Shown one piece after another: positions 36,592-46,130 of a stretch of 64,000 nt of DNA (within the stretch, counting starts at the first letter, position 1; each line of letters begins with the position of its first letter). A model generated the notes under the pieces. That model ran no database searches and was not told the DNA's origin. It worked only from the letters and a program-made list of their open reading frames with translations. This DNA is from Winogradskyella helgolandensis. GTDB lineage: Bacteria > Bacteroidota > Bacteroidia > Flavobacteriales > Flavobacteriaceae. Location: contig NZ_JABFHO010000001.1 of NCBI RefSeq assembly GCF_013404085.1, positions 930,001 to 994,000 of the forward strand. Reading direction: 5' to 3'. A program made the translations under genes and the position numbers.

Positions 36592-37491
36592 ATGAAATTA
36601 GAAAATTCGGCTTTAAAAAGTAACGCTCAAGGTACTTTTGATGAAATTAATATTGAAGAAGGTTTTATTGTATTAACTAGCAAAAATGATAGTGATCATA
36701 CTAAAGTTATTGAGCGCGAGATTGATAGTAGTTATATTCAGTTTCATTTTTGTAGTAAAGGTTCAGCTGCTTTTATGTTTAATCAAGGTAATTATACGTT
36801 GAATATTGATGAGGAAACGTCTTTGTTGTTATACAATCCGCAACGTGATTTACCGATTCATTTAGAATTGAAACCACATTCTTGGTTGGTGTCTTTGGTA
36901 ATTTCTATTAAAAAATTTCATGGTTTATTTTCTAACGACGCCAATTATGTCACCTTTTTAACTGATGATAATAAGGACAAAAAATATTACAAAGACGGCA
37001 AAATATCGCCTTCAATGGCTGTGGTTTTAAATCAGCTCATCAGTTTTAATCTTAATAGTTCTATTAAATCCTTATACTTTAAAGGTAAAGCTTACGAATT
37101 ATTAAGTTTGTTTTTTAACCGAAGTGAAGATGCCGATATTGAACAATGTCCCTATTTAGTAGATGAGGTCAATGTGGCTAAACTAAAAAAAGCAAAAGAC
37201 ATCATTATCGCCAATATGGCAGAACCACCAACGTTGCAAGAGTTAGCAGATGATATAGGTCTAAGTCTCAAAAAATTAAAAGAAGGGTTTAAGCAGATTT
37301 ATGGCGATTCGGTTTTTAGTTTTCTATTCGATTATAAAATGGAAGTGGCACGTAAACTTTTGGAATCTGGCGATTATAATGTAAACGAAGTGGGTCTAAA
37401 AGTAGGGTACAGCACAGGAAGCCATTTTATTGCGGCTTTTAAAAAGAAATTTGGGACGACGCCTAAGAAGTATATAACGGCTTCTAGTTGA
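36592..37491 (+). CDS. AraC-family regulator divergent from hemA
   Basis: A 299-residue regulator. The C-terminal 100 residues carry two helix-turn-helix motifs (PTLQELADDIGLSLKKLKEGF and YNVNEVGLKVGYSTGSHFIA) followed by FKKKFGTTPKKYI, the AraC/XylS DNA-binding domain. The N-terminal 180 residues (FHFCSKGSAAFMFNQGNYTL) look like a beta-barrel sensor. Divergent placement to hemA suggests it controls heme or iron genes, as inference. Its last ~60 codons are duplicated, with decay, at 41098-41280. Confidence 0.88.
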   Translation: MKLENSALKSNAQGTFDEINIEEGFIVLTSKNDSDHTKVIEREIDSSYIQFHFCSKGSAAFMFNQGNYTLNIDEETSLLLYNPQRDLPIHLELKPHSWLVSLVISIKKFHGLFSNDANYVTFLTDDNKDKKYYKDGKISPSMAVVLNQLISFNLNSSIKSLYFKGKAYELLSLFFNRSEDADIEQCPYLVDEVNVAKLKKAKDIIIANMAEPPTLQELADDIGLSLKKLKEGFKQIYGDSVFSFLFDYKMEVARKLLESGDYNVNEVGLKVGYSTGSHFIAAFKKKFGTTPKKYITASS

Positions 37492-37556
37492 TGCTGTTTT
37501 GTTTCTGAAAATGACCCTTCGATTTGTTTTTATAAATAACAACCACCGATAAATAT

Positions 37557-40226
37557 TTATAAATTATATCCAACACTAAACATTAGAATTCTAGGCAAAA
37601 TAAAAGTTTTAGTATCGGACACTAAATAATCTGAAAATCTATTACTTTGTTTGAATCGGGCATCAAATAAGTTTTGCCCAGTGATTTTAAAAGACCAAGC
37701 ACTGTTTTCTTTATTAAAAGATAAAGAGGTGTTTGCAATTTCGTACGAGTTCTTTTGTGAAAAATCTTTATTATTATAGATGTTTTTTCTGTATTCAAAA
37801 TTAAAAATAAAACCGTTCATAAAATAGTAATCGATTTTTGCAAAAGGGACTGTGGTTATAAATTTGGAAGTGGTATTGTGAGATATAAAGCGTCCAATAT
37901 CTTGGTTAATGCCTAGTTCTATAGTTGGAAATTTTTCATATAATGTCTCTAAGCCTACTTCATAATTGTAGCTTCTATTAATGTTAGTTTCGATGCTATT
38001 ATCTATTTCTTGAATGAAACGTGAATCATTATACCCTACGTCTAACTTGTATTTTATGCTTTTTATATCTTTTTCCAAGTGAATATTAGCTATAAAATCT
38101 TCGGAAGCATTGTTGAACAGTTTCGCTGTTAAAAACAGATTGATTTGCTGGGAAGGGTTAGGGTTTGATGTGTCAAAGACAACTGAATTTCTTACACCTC
38201 TGATTTGCTTGTTATAGCTAAGATTTGCAAATAGAACTAAACCTCTATACAGGCTAAATCTACTATATCTTATATTCAGCGAATGAAATAAGTTGTTTTC
38301 TAAATTTTCATTACCTCTAAAAACAGAATTATAAGATTGTAAATAAAATTGGTTTGCAAAACGACTAGCATCAGAGAAGCTTGTTTTTAAATTATAATTA
38401 AACTGTATTGTTTTAGATTTATTAAACTCAACTTTAGCTAAAAAATCAGGCAAAACAACCCACTTGTTTTTATGTACTTGTGTTTGTTGGTTTACATTCC
38501 AATTGTAATTGTGTAAAAAAGCGCCTTGTTTAAAAGTGAAAATTCCTGTTCTAAATTTATAATGTAATCCTGTAAAAGCATCATTTAATTTAAAAGCTAG
38601 GTCGTTGTTAAATCCACCAGTTGCAAAATTATTTTCACTGTCGTTATCTAAGTGTTGTAGGTCTTCTGTGAAAAAATCTTCTATCAAAAGTTTATTACCT
38701 ATGGTAGAATAAATATGATTACTGTTGTTAATTTCCCAAAAATGTTTAAAAACACCATCAAAATTTTGCTTTTGTGTGTTGCTCTCTTGAAATATACGCG
38801 TTAAATCCTGACTATTATCAGTTGGGATTAAGCCTTGTAAAATTGGATGGTTTGTTGTCCAAGATGTGCTTCTGTCCGTTGTATCAAATACATAATTAAT
38901 TACTGCAGAGAATGTGTGTTTAGCCGATTTTCTTTTGTGCCATTCTATATTTTGGTTCACAAATATTGCTGTTAAACGTTTATCTGTATTTATGGTATTC
39001 GTATTATTTGATACCAAACTCGCTAAGTTATTATCATGTCTGTTATTAGTTTTTTTTATTTGTGTCCTTGCATGCCACTTTTCCTTAGTGTTTGGTGAAT
39101 ATTCTAAGTTGAGGTTTGCTATTCCTAACAAATTTTGTGCGTCTGTTTTGTTTGTTCTTTCTTCTATTAAGGTTGTGTATTCATTAAAATCCTCAACAAA
39201 ACTGCTGGTATTGCTGTCTGAAAAAATAACATATCCTGAAATATCTAATTTTGAAGTAGCAGTTTTTGTGATGTTTAAGGCACCAAATTTTTGTGTACTA
39301 GTTAAGACATCTCTATTGTTCATAAACTGAGAAAAGTCGCCACCACGAAAATCAAAATTACCGTTAAAAACGGCATTTACACCACCAGAAAAACTAAAAT
39401 AGTCTTTAAATGACATGGTTTGCTCACCTATATTATTAATATTTCCGATAAAATTTATATTAGTTTTAGGTGCATAGTAAAAGAGATTGGCGTTTGTTTT
39501 GTAGAAATCACGGTTTCCTTTACCTATTTCTACATCGCCAAACGTAAATCGGTTTTTATCTTTTTTTAGAATTACGTTCATCGCCATATCATTCGAGTCT
39601 GTTAAGCCTTTTAAAAAAGCTATTTCATTATAGTTATCAATGACTTCTATATCTCCAATGGCATTTGCTGGGATATTGTTGACCGCCAATTTTGAGTTGC
39701 CACCAAAAAACTTTTTTCCATCGACTAGCATATGGGTGATTTTTTTACCTAAAACGGTCACACTACCATCTTTGGTTACTTCTACACCAGGTAGTTTTTT
39801 GAGTACGTTTCTTAATTTGCGCTCAGAGCCATCAACAAATTTGTCTGTTTTGTAGGTAGTGGTATCACCACTCACGGTTACAGGCATTTCTATAACAACT
39901 TCATCTAACTCCTCTGAAGACGGCTCTAAAATAAAATCTTTTTTTAGCGTGTTTGAGGCTACAAATTGAAAATTAATAGGCTTGTAACCTAAATACGAAA
40001 TTCTAATTGTTACCGTATCTCCTTTAGTAAGTTGTAATTTGTACAATCCCTCATTATCCGTTATAGAAAATTGTAAGTTTTTTGATAGGTCTTTGGGTTT
40101 AGCAATTACATTCGCATACGGAACAACATTATTAAGGCTATCTTTAACGGTACCCGATATTGTTATTTTTTGACCCCATAACTGTGTTGAAAACAATAGT
40201 AATAAAATGATATAGTTTATTTTCAT
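37557..40226 (-). CDS. Outer-membrane beta-barrel protein, carboxypeptidase-like/TonB-dependent type
   Basis: An 889-residue outer-membrane protein with signal peptide (INYIILLLLFSTQLWGQ), an N-terminal CarboxypepD_reg-like domain (ISGTVKDSLNNVVPYANVIA), a plug-like segment (LRNVLKKLPGVEVTKDG, MLVDGKKFFGGN) and a long C-terminal beta-barrel ending in aromatic-rich strands (RILMFSVGYNL). It lacks an evident TonB box. The GLPGLI gene lies 3 bases upstream, so they are co-transcribed. Ligand is unknown. Confidence 0.85.
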   Translation of the reverse strand: MKINYIILLLLFSTQLWGQKITISGTVKDSLNNVVPYANVIAKPKDLSKNLQFSITDNEGLYKLQLTKGDTVTIRISYLGYKPINFQFVASNTLKKDFILEPSSEELDEVVIEMPVTVSGDTTTYKTDKFVDGSERKLRNVLKKLPGVEVTKDGSVTVLGKKITHMLVDGKKFFGGNSKLAVNNIPANAIGDIEVIDNYNEIAFLKGLTDSNDMAMNVILKKDKNRFTFGDVEIGKGNRDFYKTNANLFYYAPKTNINFIGNINNIGEQTMSFKDYFSFSGGVNAVFNGNFDFRGGDFSQFMNNRDVLTSTQKFGALNITKTATSKLDISGYVIFSDSNTSSFVEDFNEYTTLIEERTNKTDAQNLLGIANLNLEYSPNTKEKWHARTQIKKTNNRHDNNLASLVSNNTNTINTDKRLTAIFVNQNIEWHKRKSAKHTFSAVINYVFDTTDRSTSWTTNHPILQGLIPTDNSQDLTRIFQESNTQKQNFDGVFKHFWEINNSNHIYSTIGNKLLIEDFFTEDLQHLDNDSENNFATGGFNNDLAFKLNDAFTGLHYKFRTGIFTFKQGAFLHNYNWNVNQQTQVHKNKWVVLPDFLAKVEFNKSKTIQFNYNLKTSFSDASRFANQFYLQSYNSVFRGNENLENNLFHSLNIRYSRFSLYRGLVLFANLSYNKQIRGVRNSVVFDTSNPNPSQQINLFLTAKLFNNASEDFIANIHLEKDIKSIKYKLDVGYNDSRFIQEIDNSIETNINRSYNYEVGLETLYEKFPTIELGINQDIGRFISHNTTSKFITTVPFAKIDYYFMNGFIFNFEYRKNIYNNKDFSQKNSYEIANTSLSFNKENSAWSFKITGQNLFDARFKQSNRFSDYLVSDTKTFILPRILMFSVGYNL

Positions 40227-40229
40227 CCA

Positions 40230-40970
40230 CTAATTGTTACCGAAGACACTGCGTTTTGCTTTTTCTATAATTTTTTCATATTCTTCATAGGTAACAACTT
40301 TTCCGTTTGTAGGCGCTTTTACTTTAACTTTTCGTTTTGGATTAAGCTCTATTTTAGTGACCTTAAAGATTGTTCTACCTATTTCTAATTCTAAAATTAA
40401 CCCTGGCAAACCATATTCTCCTTTAGGCCCAAAATTTAGAGGTAATTTTGGCGCATACCATGCAGTAACCTTGCCATCACTGCGTGTGGCTTTAAACGCT
40501 TCATACCCATTAATTTGTTTTGACTCTTGTGTCAATTCCCATTCTAAATTTGGGTTTGGATATATAAAACACTCACCCACAGCTTCGCACTCTTTTATTA
40601 AATAAGTGCCTTCTAAAGTATTGTAGTAGTATTCACGAGATCCACCTGCACTAATTCTAGCTGCCCTTTGCGCTATGTCATTATTGTCTAAATTTAAATC
40701 TGTCTCTACCTTAAATAAACCTTCACCATTGTTAAATATAATTTTTGACAACGTCGGTTTTGAATTTAAGTAAATTGCATCTAGACTTTGTACCATAAAC
40801 TCACCTGACTTTTGTTTGACTAATGAATCTCTTTTCTTTAAATAATCATCTACTTTTTTTTGATTTATTGTAGACTCGTATGATATAATACCAGAAAGAT
40901 TAGCTTGTGCACTTATGTTTAATGTTCCTATAGAAAATGTTATAATTATTAATAATCTTAGATATTTCAT
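40230..40970 (-). CDS. GLPGLI-family secreted protein, second copy
   Basis: A 246-residue protein with a signal peptide (LLIIITFSIGTLNISAQ) and the signature KGEYGLPGLILELE, preceded by KVTAWYAPKLPLNFGPK. It heads a two-gene operon with the outer-membrane protein, 3 bases apart. It is a distant paralogue of the protein at 20796-21524. The pair lies between an intact and a decayed copy of an AraC 3' end. Confidence 0.9.
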   Translation of the reverse strand: MKYLRLLIIITFSIGTLNISAQANLSGIISYESTINQKKVDDYLKKRDSLVKQKSGEFMVQSLDAIYLNSKPTLSKIIFNNGEGLFKVETDLNLDNNDIAQRAARISAGGSREYYYNTLEGTYLIKECEAVGECFIYPNPNLEWELTQESKQINGYEAFKATRSDGKVTAWYAPKLPLNFGPKGEYGLPGLILELEIGRTIFKVTKIELNPKRKVKVKAPTNGKVVTYEEYEKIIEKAKRSVFGNN

Positions 40971-41097
40971 GTGTTTTTTATAAAGAATCTAAAGGTATTT
41001 AATCTTTAGATATGATTAATTTGCAAAGCTTATCTGTAACTATTTGAATACCTTAAATATAAATAAAAACACTAAACACATCAATTTCTTAGAGATA

Positions 41098-41280
41098 TTA
41101 TGGTTTTAGTTTTCTATTCGATTATAAAATGGAAGTGGCACGTAAACTTTTAGAATCTGGCGATTATAATGTAAACAAAGTTGGACTAAAAGTAGGGTGC
41201 AGCACAGAAAGCCATTTTATTGGGGCTTTAAAAAAAAATTTGAGACTACGTCTAATAAGTATATATCGGCTTCTAGTTAA
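41098..41280 (+). pseudogene. Decayed copy of the AraC regulator 3' end
   Basis: About 180 bases are nearly identical to 37302-37491, for example GATTATAAAATGGAAGTGGC. The copy begins after a deletion of about 9 bases at its left end, has scattered substitutions, and has lost one base in the TTTAAAAA run relative to the intact gene, which shifts the frame. The intact gene ends ITASS; here the corresponding DNA ends CGGCTTCTAGTTAA. It lies in direct orientation to the intact gene, 3.6 kb away, and overlaps the stop of the TraB gene by 4 bases. Confidence 0.85.
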
Positions 41281-44200
41281 TAATCATAATACCCATCACC
41301 ACCACTTGGTGTAACCCGTTGTCTATCCTTATAAATTGCTAGATTAAGGATTTCAATATATTGCTCTTCTATCTCCTTTGTTTTATCTACGATGGTACCA
41401 TAACTTTCAGATTTAGAATAATAATCTACAACCAGTTGCTTAGGGTCTTTTGGCTTAATAAAAGAGATGTAATGTAACGCTTCAACCTTGCCAGAATACT
41501 CGTCATCCTTATCTATTTTAAAGAAATACATTACGGCATTTTTACCTTTATCGGTTATAAAATCGCGCTTAAAAAGAAAGGCAATAGAATCTTGTTCTTT
41601 TTCATAATTGGCGTCCGATAAAAGTTTGGATTTGGCAAATTGTTGTTGGTTAATACCAATAGATTTTAGTTTGCCCAATAATTTAGAAGCATCTAATTCT
41701 TCTAAAACCAGGTATTGATTTTCTTCATCATTTAATAGCTTTTCGTTAAGTTTTGCTGGAATCGTTTCTTTTGCTTTTACTAATAGAATGTAATATTTTA
41801 CCAAAGCTTTCGTGTCATCTACACTCATCAGTTTTTCAAAAAAATCTTGAGCCGTACGTTCATTTCTATAAGGGAAAATCAATCTTACATAAGTCGCTAA
41901 ATTTTGAGAATACGAATTATAACCATAATTATTATAGCTTCCTAAATTTCGCTTAATCTCCATTTTAGCATCATTTATCAACTGATTTTTATATTTTTTA
42001 TAGGTCTTTTGCTTTACTAGTCCACTGTCTTTTACTTTGGCAAGTAAAGTATAAAGTGGTTGTTTGTATTCTTGTATAGTACTGTATTCTAATATTTTAG
42101 GAAATAATGAGGCTTTTAAATCCAAAGAATCTTTGCCTTTGTAATTATAGAACATGCTACCAACACTTCCTATAGGTAAATCGCGTTCCATTAATTCTAA
42201 AGCAATGGTGTAAGACTCTTTAGTGTTAGAATCTAACAAGCCTTCTAAAATAGAAATTTGAGTTTGTGGGTCAGAATAACTATCGTGATACAATTGCTTT
42301 ATAAAAGGCAGATTGTTCTTTAAATCGATTTCGATAAGTTGTTCTACTAGGTACGATTTTATCTCTAAGCGCTCTTTGTCGAATTCAAAATCTTTCAGAA
42401 TAGACACAATATCTTTACTGTTATGTTTCTTAAATTTAATAAGGCCGTAAGATTCTAAAACAATACTGTCTTTTGCTCTTAAAGCTTCAAAAAACAAATC
42501 GGTTTTATCTTGAAGTACATCTTTGCCTAAAAGTGTGTCTTTGGGTGTAAATGACTCGTAAAACTCAGTCACAAATGTGGAAGGCGCACTTATAGAATCT
42601 ACCAAAGTTTTCAGTTCGAAAAGAACTCCTTCCTTCAGGATATTTTTAACTAGTACTTGCTTTGCACTTGCAGAATCCGAGTAACTAAAAGTATGAATGT
42701 AAATACCATCATCGGTTTTGGTGGAAGAACGATTCGCAATATGAAATGCTTTTTCGGCTTTATAATAATGCGCTTTATAATTCACTTTGTCTTCTAAATT
42801 TGTCCAAAGACTATCTACATTATGAAACATTTGTAAATCGTGAAACTTAGTTCTAGATACCGTAATTTGTTCGTTGGCATAGGTAGAATATACCGTTTCA
42901 TCTATAGTTTGTTCGTAATCTTTCGCTTTTTTACCACCATTATAATTGTAGTTATACGGATTTGGTAAAGGTGCTTTTCCATTAGTGTTAACTGAAAAAT
43001 GTAATGACGTATCTATCACTTTTTCAAAACCTGAATAATCCGTTTTATTGAATTTAAACGATTTAAAAAACGAAGATTTATCATTATCATTAGTGCCAAC
43101 ATACCCTAGTAAATAGTAGCTGCCATCTTTAACAATAGTTTTTAGATATAACTTTTTATTGGTATCTGCATCTAAAACGGCATTGGACTCATACGTTTTG
43201 TAATCGCCAGCTTTAAAACCACCTTCAGCTTCAGTAAGCTTGTAGTTTTTATATAAAGCATGATGAAAATATTTAGCTTCAAAACTATCTTCTTCAATAT
43301 ACGTTAGGTCGTTTAAAACGGCTTCTTCAACAAAATAATAGGCGTCGTTTTTATAGCCTTCTACTAACTTTTTCCCATAGTTATTCATGTTGCTAGTAAT
43401 GTAATAGTCAGGAAAATCAACTTGAAATTTTTTCTCTGGAGATACAAATAATTGTGTCGCGTTTGAAGGAGTTTTCAGTGTTATAGAATTGAAAATCTTA
43501 TCCTCATGTTTAAGTACAAAATCACTACGGCCAGCAAATTTTATAATTATAATTTCTAAAGGAGTTTCATAAATATGATACTTCTGAAATTCGCCTTTCT
43601 TAGTTTTGTTAACGATGCTAATGCCTGGATAAGGTGTGGTTAATTCTTCCTTTTTAATGATATCACCAGGAATATCTTCGTATAATAAATGATCAATCTC
43701 TTTTAAGGTAATATTAGATTTTTCGTTGGGTAAATAGGTGAAGCGACTAATTCTATTTATGGTTAAATAAGCGCCATTGGTCATGTCTGGATCTAGATAA
43801 TATTTTTGTCCACCATAAGAAAGTTCGCGAAGTTCATCATAGGTATTAATCCTTAAAAATCCATCTGGTGTGCTGTGGTTTTTAAGGTCTGGTGTTACAA
43901 AAAGACTATCGAGTTTTGTTTTTTCTGTTTTGCTATAATCGGTTTGCTCAGACGTTAATGCTTTTACCGTGTAACCTCTTTTACGCAACATATTAATCAT
44001 GCCATGTTCGCCTGGTAAATGTGCAGCGCCAACGCCTGCAAAAACGGATTTAGTTGGCATTAGTTTTTCTAAAGAAACGACCATATTTTCATTTCGGATA
44101 TAGAGCATATTTTCTCTGAAAAATTCCGTGTTTACACCAGCTCCAATAGAATCTAGTAAATCTAAATTCCGATCGCGATATAAGTTTTCTTGAATTAAAT

Positions 44201-44795
44201 AGGCATTCTCTTTAGCATACAATTTTTGAACCCAAGGATCTATTTCTTTTTTATTGGCATTATAAGCCGCTTTGGTGGTTAAGTATCGCGATTCTTCTAA
44301 ATCCTCTAAAGCATATATTTTTTTATCGTTTTTCTTTCCAGCCTGAAAAATAAACATGTCTAAATACGTCTCTTCTTCAAAATTATCTGAAGCGCTACTT
44401 TTTCTGTATAAATAGGCATTTACGGCATTGTTATCCATGCGAACAGAGCCTCTAATCGCCATTTCTTCAGGATGTGTGAGCTTAAAAAGATTGGTATAAA
44501 AATCGTCGTTATAATTGTTATATCCAGCCATTTGTCCTAACATCATATCATAATTGAAACCTGGCCATGTTGTGGGGTCGGATTCTAAGGCAATACAATC
44601 ACTCTGATTTAAAGCTTTATAAAACACATCGTCTAATCTGAACGCCACTTTTTTACTGACGTGCATAGTGCCATAGAGATACGACGGTTTTTCGAGTCCG
44701 TTACCTGTAATTTTCCAAAGTAAACTTTGATATTGTTGTTGTGAAAATGCAACGATTGTAAATAATGTAAGGCATATGGATAAGATTTTCTTCAT
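41277..44795 (-). CDS. Large TraB/GumN-domain protein with long C-terminal extension
   Basis: A 1172-residue protein with signal peptide (KKILSICLTLFTIVAFSQ). Residues about 25-290 form a TraB/GumN domain: PSYLYGTMHVSKKVAF, CIALESDPTTW and GVGAAHLPGEHGMINMLRKR, the histidine/glutamate motifs of the putative metallo-hydrolase family. The remaining ~880 residues are unrecognised and include helical-repeat-like stretches after about residue 780 (IDLKNNLPFIKQLYHDSY). Most TraB/GumN proteins have only about 300 residues, so the extension is notable. It probably acts in the periplasm. Confidence 0.8.
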   Translation of the reverse strand: MKKILSICLTLFTIVAFSQQQYQSLLWKITGNGLEKPSYLYGTMHVSKKVAFRLDDVFYKALNQSDCIALESDPTTWPGFNYDMMLGQMAGYNNYNDDFYTNLFKLTHPEEMAIRGSVRMDNNAVNAYLYRKSSASDNFEEETYLDMFIFQAGKKNDKKIYALEDLEESRYLTTKAAYNANKKEIDPWVQKLYAKENAYLIQENLYRDRNLDLLDSIGAGVNTEFFRENMLYIRNENMVVSLEKLMPTKSVFAGVGAAHLPGEHGMINMLRKRGYTVKALTSEQTDYSKTEKTKLDSLFVTPDLKNHSTPDGFLRINTYDELRELSYGGQKYYLDPDMTNGAYLTINRISRFTYLPNEKSNITLKEIDHLLYEDIPGDIIKKEELTTPYPGISIVNKTKKGEFQKYHIYETPLEIIIIKFAGRSDFVLKHEDKIFNSITLKTPSNATQLFVSPEKKFQVDFPDYYITSNMNNYGKKLVEGYKNDAYYFVEEAVLNDLTYIEEDSFEAKYFHHALYKNYKLTEAEGGFKAGDYKTYESNAVLDADTNKKLYLKTIVKDGSYYLLGYVGTNDNDKSSFFKSFKFNKTDYSGFEKVIDTSLHFSVNTNGKAPLPNPYNYNYNGGKKAKDYEQTIDETVYSTYANEQITVSRTKFHDLQMFHNVDSLWTNLEDKVNYKAHYYKAEKAFHIANRSSTKTDDGIYIHTFSYSDSASAKQVLVKNILKEGVLFELKTLVDSISAPSTFVTEFYESFTPKDTLLGKDVLQDKTDLFFEALRAKDSIVLESYGLIKFKKHNSKDIVSILKDFEFDKERLEIKSYLVEQLIEIDLKNNLPFIKQLYHDSYSDPQTQISILEGLLDSNTKESYTIALELMERDLPIGSVGSMFYNYKGKDSLDLKASLFPKILEYSTIQEYKQPLYTLLAKVKDSGLVKQKTYKKYKNQLINDAKMEIKRNLGSYNNYGYNSYSQNLATYVRLIFPYRNERTAQDFFEKLMSVDDTKALVKYYILLVKAKETIPAKLNEKLLNDEENQYLVLEELDASKLLGKLKSIGINQQQFAKSKLLSDANYEKEQDSIAFLFKRDFITDKGKNAVMYFFKIDKDDEYSGKVEALHYISFIKPKDPKQLVVDYYSKSESYGTIVDKTKEIEEQYIEILNLAIYKDRQRVTPSGGDGYYDY

Positions 44796-45095
44796 GTGTT
44801 TATAGGTATTGACTTTTAATAGTCACGTGCAGTTCGTAATTAATTATCTCTTTAAAATGATAAAATTTTGAACATGCTCGGTTCATAATATATTTATTCA
44901 AGGCTTGTAAAGATATTTAAATCCTTTAAACAGCTCTATCTAATTTATAAAAGTCGATAAAAAACCATGATTATTGGTGCGTATTTCATATTTATTAACT
45001 TTTAAATGAATACAAACTATTATTAAGTATTGTACTTTTGTAGTTGAAAAAGAAAAGCATAAATCTCTTGTAAGAGATACTGAAATAAATTCAGC
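44796..45095. other. Divergent intergenic region TraB/hemH
   Basis: A 300-base gap with no open frame of interest. The hemH promoter (-7 box at 45033) lies at its right end; nothing else clear is seen. Confidence 0.5.
45033..45040 (+). promoter_or_regulatory. -7 box of hemH
   Basis: TACTTTTG is a perfect TAnnTTTG box 56 bases before the hemH ATG and is identical to the box at 36527 in front of the AraC gene. No -33 TTG is clear. Confidence 0.5.
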
Positions 45096-46130
45096 ATGAA
45101 AGGAATTTTATTAGTTAATTTGGGTTCTCCAGATAGTCCAAGTCCTAAAGATGTTAAGAAATATCTTGGCGAATTTTTAATGGACGAACGTGTAATTGAT
45201 GTGCCACTTTGGGCAAGAACCTTATTAGTAAAAGGTATCATTTTAAATACGCGGCCAAAACAATCGGCTGCCGCATATCAAAAAATTTGGTGGGAAGAAG
45301 GGTCTCCGTTAATTGTATTGTCTGAACGACTGCAAGTAAAAGTACAAGAAAAAGTAGATTATCCTGTAGCTCTTGCTATGCGTTATGGTAGCATGACTAT
45401 TAAAAAAGGCTTGCAGGAATTGGTAGATAAAGGTTGTACTGAAATAAAAACAATCCCACTATATCCACAATTTGCAATGGCTACCACAGAAACGATTGAT
45501 GTAAAAGTTGATGAGTTGGTCGCTGAACATTTTCCAAATGTAAAAATTACTAGGACTCCAGCGTTTTATAATCGTGAAGACTATATCAACGTACTTTCTA
45601 AAAGTATAGGTGAAACTTTGAATGATTTGGATTATGAACATATCCTCTTTAGTTATCATGGAGTTCCTGAAAGACATATTAGAAAAAGTGATATTACCAA
45701 TGGCAACTGCCAAATGAATGGTAAATGCTGTTTTAAAATGGGTAGTAAACAACATGAATTTTGTTACCGTCACCAATGTGAAATTACCACTGTAAATGTG
45801 GCAAAAAAGTTAGGTTTAAAAAATGGCACATATTCTACGACGTTTCAGTCGAGACTTGGTTTTGATCCATGGTTACAGCCTTATACAGACAGAACCATTG
45901 AGAGAATGGGTAAGGCAGGCACCAAAAAAATGGCGATTGTAACGCCTGCTTTTGTAAGTGACTGTCTAGAAACATTGGAAGAAATTGCGATGGAAGGTGA
46001 AGAAATCTTCCACGAAATGGGAGGGGAAGAATTTACAGTTATTCCTTGTCTCAACGACCGCGATGATTTTGCTGACGTCATGGCTAATATCATTACGGAG
46101 TGGGCAAGTGCAAAAACCACTGTGGTGTAA
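45096..46130 (+). CDS. hemH: Ferrochelatase HemH
   Basis: A 344-residue enzyme inserting ferrous iron into protoporphyrin IX, the last step of protoheme synthesis. The N-terminus (GILLVNLGSPDSPSPKDVKK), the catalytic histidine in ILFSYHGVPERHI and the glutamate region CLETLEEIAMEG are conserved. Cysteines in CQMNGKCCFKMG and YRHQCEITT may bind a [2Fe-2S] cluster as in some ferrochelatases, which is inference. The stop overlaps the MATE gene start (TAATG). Confidence 0.97.
   Translation: MKGILLVNLGSPDSPSPKDVKKYLGEFLMDERVIDVPLWARTLLVKGIILNTRPKQSAAAYQKIWWEEGSPLIVLSERLQVKVQEKVDYPVALAMRYGSMTIKKGLQELVDKGCTEIKTIPLYPQFAMATTETIDVKVDELVAEHFPNVKITRTPAFYNREDYINVLSKSIGETLNDLDYEHILFSYHGVPERHIRKSDITNGNCQMNGKCCFKMGSKQHEFCYRHQCEITTVNVAKKLGLKNGTYSTTFQSRLGFDPWLQPYTDRTIERMGKAGTKKMAIVTPAFVSDCLETLEEIAMEGEEIFHEMGGEEFTVIPCLNDRDDFADVMANIITEWASAKTTVV

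Noticed and set aside
41129..41314. Open frame of 61 codons ending in a histidine run
   Set aside because: It is the decayed, frameshifted copy of the AraC gene end that then runs into DNA antisense to the TraB gene; not a functional gene.
44796..45095. Possible small RNA in the TraB/hemH gap
   Set aside because: No hairpin with a T-run and no conserved-looking structure could be seen beyond the hemH -7 box.
46100..46129. Longer start of the MATE gene inside hemH
   Set aside because: The ATG at 46130 shares its A with the hemH stop and gives the usual N-terminus.
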